DNA from: Planctomycetia bacterium
GTDB taxonomy: Bacteria > Planctomycetota > Phycisphaerae > Phycisphaerales > SM1A02
Direction of reading: 5' to 3'
DNA length: 64,000 bases
NCBI GenBank assembly: GCA_005790605.1
Contig: SXUI01000057.1
Coordinates: 1-64,000, forward strand
The translations under genes and the position numbers were made by a program. The notes under the pieces were generated by a model. That model searched no databases. It was not told the DNA's origin and saw only the letters and a program-made list of their open reading frames with translations. Below, piece after piece: positions 56,437 to 64,000 of this stretch. Within the stretch, counting starts at the first letter, position 1; every line of letters begins with the position of its first letter.

Positions 56437-58164
56437 ATGCTGCTTGCTTCGACGATCTGTATCACGGTCATGACTGCGCCACCACAGTGGAGCGATGTCG
56501 CGCCGATCCTCACGCGAAGTTGCACACCATGCCATGCCGGCGACGGCGCGGGCGCGTATCCGCTTGCCTCTCCCGCTGAGCTGCGTCGCAAGCGAACCAC
56601 GGTTGCTGAGGTTCTCGCCGATCACTCCATGCCGCCGTGGTTACCGTCTCAGGTGGATGGGACTTTTCTCCACGAATTGAAGATCAGCGATGCCGATCGA
56701 GAACTCTTGAAAGCGTGGGTCGCGGACGGATGCCAAGCACCCAGCGACGATGCGCGGACCAAGCCTGTTCCGCGAAGCCTCACTGGCAAGGTGTCAGCGA
56801 GCGCTGATGTCGCGAGTCAGTGGACTGCGGGGCGCGAAGAGCGTGATGCCATGAGAAGTTTCGCCGTTCCGCTCAACAATGCCGAGCCACTTCGCATTTC
56901 CGGTTTGTACGCGCACTTTGTGAAGCCAGGTCATGTTGGACATGTGACCTTCGCCGCCGATAGTTCCGGCGAAGCGGAGCGTCTCGACGCGCTTGATGGA
57001 GCGAGCGGATTCAAACTTGCCGGGGATATCGGCAATGTCTCAAGTGGCTCCCTGCTTGGCGTCGGCGCCGACGGTTGGTTCGAGTTGCCTCATGGCTATT
57101 GCATTCCTGTGCCGAAGCACGCCACGCTCGTTGCTGAAGTGCATGCGAGTGGTCGTGGGCGAGTTGAGGACGCGGGATTTGCACTCGAGCTCTTCGAGGC
57201 GCCTGCCGATGCAATCGCACTCTCCGCCATGCCCGTCGGTTCACACGGCTCGATTCGCCTGCCGAGCAAGACAAGTGACACGATCGTCGCGCAAACAGTC
57301 GCGCTCGAACACTCGTATGAGATCGTCGCTGCGATCGCGCGCCCGGGTCGACTCGCGACTGCACTCGACCTCACCGTGCAAGCTCAGGGCGCAAGCGAAG
57401 CACGCGCGCTTCTCACGATCCCGCGCTACAACGGCCATCGAGATCGGCCGTACGCATTTGCGAAGCCAGTTCGAGTCGAGCGCGGGAGTCGACTCCAACT
57501 CACGACCACGTTTGAAACACCGCTCGCTGCAACGCAATCCACGCCTGAGTGCGTGCTGCTTCTTCACCGCATTCCGAGCGATTCGACAAGCGCAACGCCT
57601 GCGACTCCAGTTTCCCTCCCAAGTACTCCCGAGCAGCAAGCATGTGTGCAGCAATTCTCCCTACTTCCGTGTTCCGCCGCGCTACGCGTGTTGCAGGACG
57701 AAGTCAGCGCGAAGCAGTATGCACTGCTGCTCGACCGTCCATGTCTACCGCAAACAAGTGCAAGCCTTGCAGCCGGTGCGACCTACTTCGATGCTGCACT
57801 CTGGTGTAACGCCGCGAGTGCTGCGATCGGAAAGCAGCCGTGCTACCTCATCACACAGCCACAGCATGATGACAATGGTCATACCGTCTCCGCGCTGGTG
57901 CAGCCCATTGAGGGAGATGGGTTTCGGCTTCCCACAAGTTCAGAGTGGAGCGAATTCGCGTCGCTCAGTGAGATTCGTAACGCGGCAGGAGGTGTGTGGG
58001 AGTGGTGCGAAGACTCAATGGGCGAGGAGCGCGTGGTGCGCGGAGCGTCTTGGGCTGACCCCGAGGCACGCCGACGCGTCGAAACTTTGGAGAGTGTTCC
58101 GCCAAGTGCAACCAGCGAGCTCTTCGGATTCCGCGCTGTCATGGGCCCGCGCGCGAAAACCTAA
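56437..58164 (+). CDS. Cytochrome c / copper-monooxygenase-like / FGE-like fusion
   Basis: In this 575-residue protein, CTPCH at 29-33 is a haem c attachment site in a planctomycete-type cytochrome domain (1-110), preceded by only a short leader. The middle (about 130-360) resembles the C-terminal half of ascorbate-dependent copper monooxygenases (LYAHFVKPGHVGHVTFAAD, LLTIPRYNGHRDRPYAFAKP). The copper ligands are not clear. The end (about 480-575) has the SUMF1 core, FRLPTSSEWSEFA, GGVWEWCEDSMG, RVVRGASWADPE, ELFGFRAVMG. It lacks the Cys pair, so it is not catalytically competent as an FGE. Its role is probably a redox or recognition module, and this is inference. Confidence 0.7.
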   Translation: MLLASTICITVMTAPPQWSDVAPILTRSCTPCHAGDGAGAYPLASPAELRRKRTTVAEVLADHSMPPWLPSQVDGTFLHELKISDADRELLKAWVADGCQAPSDDARTKPVPRSLTGKVSASADVASQWTAGREERDAMRSFAVPLNNAEPLRISGLYAHFVKPGHVGHVTFAADSSGEAERLDALDGASGFKLAGDIGNVSSGSLLGVGADGWFELPHGYCIPVPKHATLVAEVHASGRGRVEDAGFALELFEAPADAIALSAMPVGSHGSIRLPSKTSDTIVAQTVALEHSYEIVAAIARPGRLATALDLTVQAQGASEARALLTIPRYNGHRDRPYAFAKPVRVERGSRLQLTTTFETPLAATQSTPECVLLLHRIPSDSTSATPATPVSLPSTPEQQACVQQFSLLPCSAALRVLQDEVSAKQYALLLDRPCLPQTSASLAAGATYFDAALWCNAASAAIGKQPCYLITQPQHDDNGHTVSALVQPIEGDGFRLPTSSEWSEFASLSEIRNAAGGVWEWCEDSMGEERVVRGASWADPEARRRVETLESVPPSATSELFGFRAVMGPRAKT

Positions 58165-59516
58165 CTCCAATTCGAGAGCACGACCGCGATGTCCGCGCCG
58201 TTCACGACATTGTTTCCGTCGAAGTCGCCTGCATCGCGCACGCCCGCAGGAACCGCGCCCCAACCCGCGAGCGTCGACGCAAGATCTGCTGCGTCAACCA
58301 TGCGATCGCCGTTCGTATCACCAGGACGAAGTTCCGTGAGGAGATACGGCTCTCCATTGAAACCAAGATTCACCAAGATCTGTCGCGATGCATTCGCCGC
58401 CACCACGATGTACCCTTCGGTCGTCGCTGGTGGATTGACGACAACAGTATCGAGACGTCGCACTGTGTCGCCGAGCGACCACACAAACCCGAGCGGTTGA
58501 TAGAGCGGCGTAAACCCGAGGCCGACCATGTAATCCGCGCGCGGGGCCGCGACGACTTCTAGCATTTGCGCTTGCGCGGACGCATCGATAGGACCAATGT
58601 CGACGGCGTTGAGCATGCTGTTGGAACGAATGAATCGCGTGCTGTTGTACGCCGTCCCAAAGACAGAAAACCCCAACGGATCCATCGTCAACGGGCTACC
58701 CGCCATATGGGTTGCAACGCTTGCACTTCCGACGGGCATCATCGAAATCGGGGTTCCGTTGAACCACCATGCGGCGCGTCCATTGCACTGCCCAACGATG
58801 CTGTCGTCATACGCAATGCCGCGCGCGTGCGAACTTGTTCCCGCTTCAATTGATGGCAACACGCTGGTCACGCCGTCCGCGCCCCATCGAACCGCGCGCT
58901 GTTGATTCGAAATGTATGCGCTTCCAACCGCGGTACCGCTCAGATTGACCGCACTCACATACTCTCCCCATCCCTTTGCAACATCGAGCGCTTCTACCGT
59001 CGCGTCGGGGCGAAGTCGGTATGCACTCGTCGTGCTCGTGCCTCCATACCCCACTGCCCAGCCAGCTTCGTTCGCGTCCTCACATGTCGAACTCGTCACA
59101 CTAGATCCACCAAGCACTGTCAACGATGCGCTGCCGTCCGCAATCGCGAGCGCTGTAGTGCAAGTTCCATTCACCGGCGGGCACCAGTTTCCAATCAACA
59201 GATACTTCGTGCCGCCAAGAAACGCGGCGGGCTCCGTGAAGGTAAAAGTCCCGTGCGGAAGTTCAGTCACACTTCCATTTGGCTCGGTGAGATAGGCGCG
59301 CGAACCGCCGGTTGTCGAGCCGCAACTCGCGTGACCGAGGACGCGACCGTCTTGCGCAATTGCGACACCAACGATCGGCGCGTTCGTCCCAAAAATCGTG
59401 CACGGCCACACCAGGCCAGGAACCGGCGTCGCGAAGTATCGAGGCGGGGATGCGAATGCCGCCGAACTCAGCAGGAGCGGAGTGACGACTTGGGTGATGC
59501 GCGCGAGATTCTGCAC
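58161..59516 (-). CDS. Secreted protein with paired dockerin-like C-terminus
   Basis: GTG 59516 opens a signal peptide (TQVVTPLLLSSAAFA) in this 451-residue protein. It contains repeated motifs such as GVAIAQDGRVLGHASCG and GIAYDDSIVGQCNG, the extracellular HAF-like repeat type. The final 55 residues carry two dockerin-like loops (DTNGDRMVDAADLASTLAGW, FDGNNVVNGADIAVVLSNW). Unlike the other three it lacks the Cys clasp. It is convergent with the cytochrome fusion, the coding ends overlapping by 4 nt. Confidence 0.75.
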   Translation of the reverse strand: MQNLARITQVVTPLLLSSAAFASPPRYFATPVPGLVWPCTIFGTNAPIVGVAIAQDGRVLGHASCGSTTGGSRAYLTEPNGSVTELPHGTFTFTEPAAFLGGTKYLLIGNWCPPVNGTCTTALAIADGSASLTVLGGSSVTSSTCEDANEAGWAVGYGGTSTTSAYRLRPDATVEALDVAKGWGEYVSAVNLSGTAVGSAYISNQQRAVRWGADGVTSVLPSIEAGTSSHARGIAYDDSIVGQCNGRAAWWFNGTPISMMPVGSASVATHMAGSPLTMDPLGFSVFGTAYNSTRFIRSNSMLNAVDIGPIDASAQAQMLEVVAAPRADYMVGLGFTPLYQPLGFVWSLGDTVRRLDTVVVNPPATTEGYIVVAANASRQILVNLGFNGEPYLLTELRPGDTNGDRMVDAADLASTLAGWGAVPAGVRDAGDFDGNNVVNGADIAVVLSNWS

Positions 59517-59596
59517 GACAGCATCATGCCACAGGACACCATCACATCAACCAAGTCTTCGTCGATCGGCACCTGAGAGAGGTCCCGTAGGGGTCG

Positions 59597-59791
59597 ATGT
59601 CTCCAATGCCGCCCTCAAAAGTGCGATTTTCGGGCGTGGGTGATGGGGCAACTGCTCCACATGCAGGGAAAACGGCGACTTCGCCGATCCCTGATCCTAT
59701 CTTCTCTCGTATGAGTGGGAAGACCCCGTTCATGGATCTTGGGCGGTTGGACGAAAAAGGGATGCAGCCTGAGGATCGCCGCGGAAAGTGA
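59597..59791 (+). CDS. Possible small protein
   Basis: ATG 59597 has TAGGGG upstream and reads 64 residues (GDGATAPHAGKTATSPIP, then MSGKTPFMDLGRLDEKGMQP). It is not a recognised family. The composition is plausible, but it could be a chance frame. It ends just before the large bidirectional hairpin at 59810-59849. Confidence 0.35.
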   Translation: MSPMPPSKVRFSGVGDGATAPHAGKTATSPIPDPIFSRMSGKTPFMDLGRLDEKGMQPEDRRGK

Positions 59792-59809
59792 CCCTCGGGA
59801 TGCGAACAC

Positions 59810-59849
59810 GAACCGGCAGCGCGTGATGCAAATCACTCGCTGCCGGTTC
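59810..59849. terminator. Bidirectional 18-bp hairpin with a GNRA-type loop
   Basis: 59810-59827 pairs with 59832-59849 (gaaccggcagcgcgtgat and its partner, one mismatch) around the tetraloop GCAA on the plus strand. It lies between the small plus-strand frame and the end of the transglutaminase/esterase gene. The downstream T-runs are short. It is a strong candidate for a bidirectional terminator. Confidence 0.7.
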
Positions 59850-59875
59850 TCATTGAGCTACGAATCGCCTGCGGC

Positions 59876-62098
59876 TCACTTCTTCCGATCGAGCGAGACT
59901 TTGATCTCTGCAGAGAACACGCCAGTTGGATCGTTACGCTCTTCGAGCGTTGCTTTGATCGTCGCGAGCGAACGCGGAACAATGCCCTCATACAGCGTGC
60001 TTCCATCCATCTGCACGCGAACGGGCTGATCGAGGTCGAGCATTGAGTCATCGAGGCGAATCGCCAACTCCTTCACGCCACTTGCCTCCTCAATCGTGAT
60101 GACTTGGGCGTTGCGACTCACCACCACACGCTGCCCACCCTGCGGCTCTGCAATCGCAAGCCAATAGAAGCGCTGCTCCGTCACATCGTCCTGCAACCAC
60201 ACGATTTTCTTCGGTCGCAAGTCGCGTGTGTACTGCGCCATCCACGCGACGGCGACTGCGTCTTCGCGATCCATCCAGTGTCCCTTCCCCTCGTGGATGA
60301 CGACCTTGTGCGGATATCCACCAAGATCCTTCGCAGCGCAATCATCGAGCATGGTCCCCCACTGGCGACCAATCTCGTTCCGCTTGAAGGCTGCATCCTT
60401 GCCACCCATGTGAAGTGTGAAAGGAAGATTGCGTAGTCCGTCCGGTTTCGTCTCGTTCGGATGACCGGCCATCATCGCCGCTGCGGCAAACCGATCCGCC
60501 ATGCGTGGCGCCAACTGAAAGACCCCATCCCCGCCCGCGCTGTATCCCATGAGATAGACGCGATTCGGATTCACGCCTTCAAACAAGACCATGTCTTGAA
60601 TCAGCTTGTCAAAGAGCGGATCAATATGACCCTCATGCCAGAGATTCCATGTGTTCGTTGGCGCACGAGGGGCGACATAGACGCCTTCCGCGGGCCGGTA
60701 GAGCTTCTTCTGATTCTCCCACTGCTGGTCGTTCACTTCTTTCGGAGCGCCGCCGCCGCCGTGCATCGAGATGAACAGGCTTCGACCGCCTGCTGGTTTC
60801 TCTCCATAGACCGCGAACCAAAATGGCATCTCAAGCGCATCCTGTTTGAGCACGCGAGCCTTGAACTCCGCTTCTCGGTCGGCTCGTGCTGCGGTGTCCT
60901 TTGCCTGTACCAGCGTCGTGATCGCCTGCTCCGCTTCGCGCTTCGTCAACGCATCTGCGGGAGGGGCTCCGATGAGCAAGCTCAACGTTGCACCGTCGGG
61001 CGGCGCCGAAAAACTCTGGAAGGCGGTGGGGTCATCCACCTCAAAAACGAGCGATGGATTGATTGGAACGCGAAGCTCAAGGTGATCATTGAGATCACTG
61101 CGCTCATCCCTCGACTGACCTCGCGCGAGTTCGACACCATTGGCATCCTTGCACACAACGTTGCGCGCGACACGCGCATCGGTGTATCGATCACGCACCA
61201 CGATCCGCACGAGCCGCTGCCCATCCGGAAGCGCCGATGCGACGCTCTTGTATCGACTCGTCACATCGACCGCATCAACCTCGGGCGCGCCCTCAGCAAA
61301 TCGCATCGGAAACGCGATGCCAGTGTCGCGCCATGTCACTGCGTAAATGCCATGCTCAGGCTTCGCGTTGTCCTGCGTCGCTGCCCGCGCGGTGAACCAA
61401 CCCTCATCCAATCTCTCACCACTCGGCTCCGCTGCTCCAGTGAAGTGCCACGCGGCACCATCCCAAATCTCAACCCATGAGTGATTCCCGCTTCCATCCA
61501 TCCACATGGGAACTCCCACGAATCGCGCGGGAATCCCAACACTTCGACAAGCATCGATCAACAAAATGGAGAGGCCGCTGCACGATGCAACGCCACTCTC
61601 CATCGACTCGCTCGGAGACTGATCGGCGCGCTTACGCTTCGTCGAGTACTTCACCTGCGTGTCCGCGAAGAGCTTCTGATTCAACGCGGCCGCGGCTGCG
61701 TAGGGAGTCTGTACCCCTTCGATCATCGGCGCACACTTCGCGCGAAGTGGTTCGATCCACAACTCACGCTTCTCGGAAATCGAAGCGTACGGAAGAATCG
61801 CCTCGCGAAACATGACCTCGTCAATCACATCGTGCCACGGCGCCTGCTCCCAAGCCTTCGTCGCAGCTGCGACATGCGCGAGCAAAAACGCAGCATCGAG
61901 CGTCTCTCGATCTTCGCGAGGCATGTGCTCAAGCAGCCACTCCATACTCGAACGCTGCGCCGCAGGGACCGACGCAAGCGCGAGTTCTAGCTCCGTGCGA
62001 TTCGCGACGACATCGCTGAGGTCAGGCGGCACGGCCGCGGCGCTCGAAAAACAAGCGACGAGCGACACTCCGCCACGAAAAATCCATCGAGTCAGCAT
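59876..62098 (-). CDS. Transglutaminase-like / alpha-beta hydrolase fusion
   Basis: Start ATG 62098 gives 740 residues with a signal peptide (GGVSLVACFSSAAAV). Residues about 80-290 are a transglutaminase-like protease fold with Cys173 (SGVASCSGLSILLIDACRSVGIPARF) and His206 (GNHSWVEIWDGAAWHFTGA). Residues about 430-640 are an esterase of the PHB-depolymerase/feruloyl-esterase type. It has HGGGG near 446, nucleophile Ser520 in MGYSAGGDG and His607 in HEGKGHW. The remaining part is beta-rich. It probably acts on an extracellular polymer or protein, combining amide and ester chemistry. The substrate is unknown. Confidence 0.8.
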   Translation of the reverse strand: MLTRWIFRGGVSLVACFSSAAAVPPDLSDVVANRTELELALASVPAAQRSSMEWLLEHMPREDRETLDAAFLLAHVAAATKAWEQAPWHDVIDEVMFREAILPYASISEKRELWIEPLRAKCAPMIEGVQTPYAAAAALNQKLFADTQVKYSTKRKRADQSPSESMESGVASCSGLSILLIDACRSVGIPARFVGVPMWMDGSGNHSWVEIWDGAAWHFTGAAEPSGERLDEGWFTARAATQDNAKPEHGIYAVTWRDTGIAFPMRFAEGAPEVDAVDVTSRYKSVASALPDGQRLVRIVVRDRYTDARVARNVVCKDANGVELARGQSRDERSDLNDHLELRVPINPSLVFEVDDPTAFQSFSAPPDGATLSLLIGAPPADALTKREAEQAITTLVQAKDTAARADREAEFKARVLKQDALEMPFWFAVYGEKPAGGRSLFISMHGGGGAPKEVNDQQWENQKKLYRPAEGVYVAPRAPTNTWNLWHEGHIDPLFDKLIQDMVLFEGVNPNRVYLMGYSAGGDGVFQLAPRMADRFAAAAMMAGHPNETKPDGLRNLPFTLHMGGKDAAFKRNEIGRQWGTMLDDCAAKDLGGYPHKVVIHEGKGHWMDREDAVAVAWMAQYTRDLRPKKIVWLQDDVTEQRFYWLAIAEPQGGQRVVVSRNAQVITIEEASGVKELAIRLDDSMLDLDQPVRVQMDGSTLYEGIVPRSLATIKATLEERNDPTGVFSAEIKVSLDRKK

Positions 62099-62137
62099 GG
62101 TCGCAGTGTACTCACGCACCGCGACTTCTTGAGCGTC

Positions 62138-63289
62138 TCAGGTCGACACGCTCGCTTCATCGAGGATGACAACAATCCAGGTGAGAAAGAGCAGCACATG
62201 GATGAATCCGTGAACGATGTTGACTCGACCACGCGTGAGATTGAAGGACGCGAGAAAGAGCGTCGCCACAAGTAAGACCAGATACGGCGCCTCGAGACCG
62301 AACTCAGGATTTCGACCGCTAATCCTTCGCACAACCATGATCGCTGGGAAAGTCAACCCAATCGTGGCAAGCGCACTCCCAAGGAGCACATTGATAGACC
62401 GCTGCATGTCGTGCCGTCGCGCGGCGCTGATCGCAGCAAGAGCTTCAGGCGCGAGCACCAGCAGCGCGATGAACACTCCACCAATCGGCGCGGGTAGCGT
62501 GGCTCGTTCGAGAACTCGGTGAATCGTGGGCGCGAGGCCTTCCGCGAGGAGCACGACCGCGACGAGGGCAAAGATGAGCAGCACGACCGGCCGCAATACG
62601 CCGCGCTCCGCGGGCGCATGATGGTGCACTGCCGCGCGATCGCTCTCCCCCTCGCGGTACTCGAAGAATTCGCGATGCCGTGAGGACTGCGCCCAGAGGA
62701 ACGCGATGTAGATCAGCAGGCCTGTGACTGCGACGAACCACTCCATCGGGTTGCTCATCCATCCGCCGGGTGCCGACCGGGTGAATCTTGGCAGAATGAG
62801 CGTGATCGTCGCAAGCGCAACAATCATCGAAAGGTAGTTCCCCGCCGACTGCAGATTGAACTTCGCTTCCGTTCGTCTCCATGCCCCTATGAGAATGACC
62901 ACTCCGATCAGCAGATTGAGAATGATCATGAGCACCGCGAACATCGCATCGCGCGCGACAGTCGGCTCGCCATCCGCACCAAGCATGAGTGCACAGACCG
63001 CGGCGACCTCAATCGTGATCGCGGAGATCGTGAGAATGATCGTGCCAATCGGCTCACCAAAGTGCTCCGCAAGCGACTCAGCATGCATCATCGCGCGCAT
63101 GGACGACGCCAAAATGCACGCGACGAGGAAGAGCGACCAGAGAACGCTTGCCGACTCCTCTGAGGGTGACGGGTGCCAATGCCCGAGAACAGCCCCGCCC
63201 GCGCACAGCGCGATAATCACGGGAATCTCTTTGACGATCCAATGAGACTGCTTCGCTGAGGCGGCACCGTGAGCATGAACCTTCGTCAT
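62138..63289 (-). CDS. chaA: Calcium:proton antiporter, ChaA-like
   Basis: The 383-residue membrane protein has about eleven transmembrane helices and the two CaCA acidic repeats. These are GEPIGTIILTISAITIEVAAV (helix with the first Glu) and PIGGVFIALLVLAPEALAAISAARR (second). It exchanges Ca2+ (or Na+/K+) for H+ across the inner membrane. ATG 63289 is the natural start. It is divergent from the acyl-CoA dehydrogenase, 116 nt apart. The N-terminus begins with a His-containing hydrophilic tail (MTKVHAHGAASAKQSHW). Confidence 0.9.
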   Translation of the reverse strand: MTKVHAHGAASAKQSHWIVKEIPVIIALCAGGAVLGHWHPSPSEESASVLWSLFLVACILASSMRAMMHAESLAEHFGEPIGTIILTISAITIEVAAVCALMLGADGEPTVARDAMFAVLMIILNLLIGVVILIGAWRRTEAKFNLQSAGNYLSMIVALATITLILPRFTRSAPGGWMSNPMEWFVAVTGLLIYIAFLWAQSSRHREFFEYREGESDRAAVHHHAPAERGVLRPVVLLIFALVAVVLLAEGLAPTIHRVLERATLPAPIGGVFIALLVLAPEALAAISAARRHDMQRSINVLLGSALATIGLTFPAIMVVRRISGRNPEFGLEAPYLVLLVATLFLASFNLTRGRVNIVHGFIHVLLFLTWIVVILDEASVST

Positions 63290-63405
63290 TACGGAGCAAT
63301 GTACGGTGAAGTGGCATTTCCCTTCCTCGCCAGGAAGAGGCTTCTCCCGCGCGGCGCTCTACCCTCGCTACTATGACGAACCCATCTGATTGAGGAAGCC
63401 GAAAC

Positions 63406-64000
63406 ATGAGTTCAACCGCTACCGCGTCCACCTGCTGTTCCACCACCGCTTGCACTGACACGTTCTCGTGTGAGGACCGCGCACGCCTGAAGGCCGATGT
63501 TGAGGCGTACTGCCAGGAGTTGCGCCCGATTGAGGAGATCTGCTACCTCGAACACCGCTTCAATCCTGCGATCGCAGACCTCGCGAAGAAATACAACATC
63601 CTCGGAATGCCTGTACCGAAGAAGTATGGCGGCCGTGGTGCAGACGCCGTGACCTACGCCCGCGCGCTCTCCCGGATCAATCGAGAAGGATCTGGACCGC
63701 GCACCTTTTTCTCGGGGCAAACATCCATCGGTCAGTATCCGGTCACGCGCTACGGCACCGAGGATCAGAAGCAGCGCTACCTCCCCGCTTCCTGCGCGGG
63801 AACTTGCACGATGGCATTCGGCCTCACGGAACCAGAGGCTGGCTCCAATCCGCTTGAGGGCACAACGACCTATCGCCGCGAAGGTGACAAGTTCATCCTC
63901 AACGGCGTGAAGTATCTCATCTCGAACGGCACGCTCGCAGACGCCATCGTGCTCTTCGCATTTCCAGAGGGTGCAACCGGCGCCGCGCGACGTATGAGCG
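63406..64000 (+). CDS. Acyl-CoA dehydrogenase, C-terminus cut by window edge
   Basis: ATG 63406 has TGAGGAAG upstream and reads 198 residues to the window edge. The N-terminus is unusual: Thr/Ser/Cys-rich (STCCSTTACTDTFSC). It then continues as a typical acyl-CoA dehydrogenase, with ILGMPVPKKYGGRGAD, GQYPVTRYGTEDQKQRYLP, the FAD/substrate motif TMAFGLTEPEAGSNP, and FILNGVKYLISNG. It oxidises acyl-CoA to trans-2-enoyl-CoA with FAD. The substrate class cannot be told without the C-terminal half. Confidence 0.92.
   Translation, partial: MSSTATASTCCSTTACTDTFSCEDRARLKADVEAYCQELRPIEEICYLEHRFNPAIADLAKKYNILGMPVPKKYGGRGADAVTYARALSRINREGSGPRTFFSGQTSIGQYPVTRYGTEDQKQRYLPASCAGTCTMAFGLTEPEAGSNPLEGTTTYRREGDKFILNGVKYLISNGTLADAIVLFAFPEGATGAARRMS

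Overview
The window looks like a chromosomal segment of a planctomycete, most likely of the Phycisphaerae type. The evidence is indirect but consistent. Four secreted proteins end in paired dockerin-like calcium loops (ADL...WG). Two end in a PAPGA-type variant of the PEP-CTERM sorting tail. There is also a bacterial deoxyhypusine-synthase-like gene, a cytochrome-c/copper-monooxygenase-like fusion, a formylglycine-generating enzyme, and GC-rich DNA with many long antisense open frames. I found no phage, insertion sequence, CRISPR array, rRNA or tRNA. The window cuts a gene at each end: an SLC13-type transporter on the left and an acyl-CoA dehydrogenase on the right.

Layout. 1-5.8 kb: transporter, a large secreted lectin/beta-helix protein, a lipoprotein and an S4 RNA-binding protein. 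5.8-15.9 kb: a deoxyhypusine-synthase-like enzyme, then a surface-polysaccharide region (glutamine-dependent amidotransferase, small membrane protein, methyltransferase, Wzt-like ABC ATPase, tandem double glycosyltransferase), ending in a wrecked MASE1 histidine kinase/response regulator. 16-28 kb: small proteins, a MuiA-like DUF4139 protein, two fatty acid desaturases, a chemoreceptor, and a sulfur cassette (metallo-beta-lactamase/rhodanese plus rhodanese/membrane protein). 28-36.6 kb: glycyl-tRNA synthetase, a three-part M28 peptidase/solute-binding/propeller fusion, an MHS-type MFS transporter, a secreted dockerin-tailed protein and CvfB. 36.7-40.2 kb: a complete three-gene succinate dehydrogenase with a single large membrane anchor.

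40.4-49.9 kb holds a complete reductive pyrimidine catabolism unit. An NCS1 nucleobase transporter faces an operon preT-preA-beta-ureidopropionase-dihydropyrimidinase-mmsA-aminotransferase. Together these import uracil or thymine, reduce the ring, open it, release beta-alanine (or beta-aminoisobutyrate), transaminate it, and convert the semialdehyde to acetyl-CoA (or propionyl-CoA).

50-64 kb is accessory. A tight operon of ATP-grasp ligase, TPR-sulfotransferase and formylglycine-generating enzyme sits between two PAPGA-tailed proteins. It is followed by a YHYH protein, a cytochrome c fusion with an FGE-like tail lacking its cysteines, a dockerin-tailed secreted protein, a transglutaminase/esterase fusion, and a Ca2+:H+ antiporter.

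Non-coding structure includes a dispersed REP-like hairpin repeat family (near 5.4, 6.9-7.2 and 40.2 kb), several intrinsic-terminator-like hairpins, and a small decayed reading frame near 22.9 kb.
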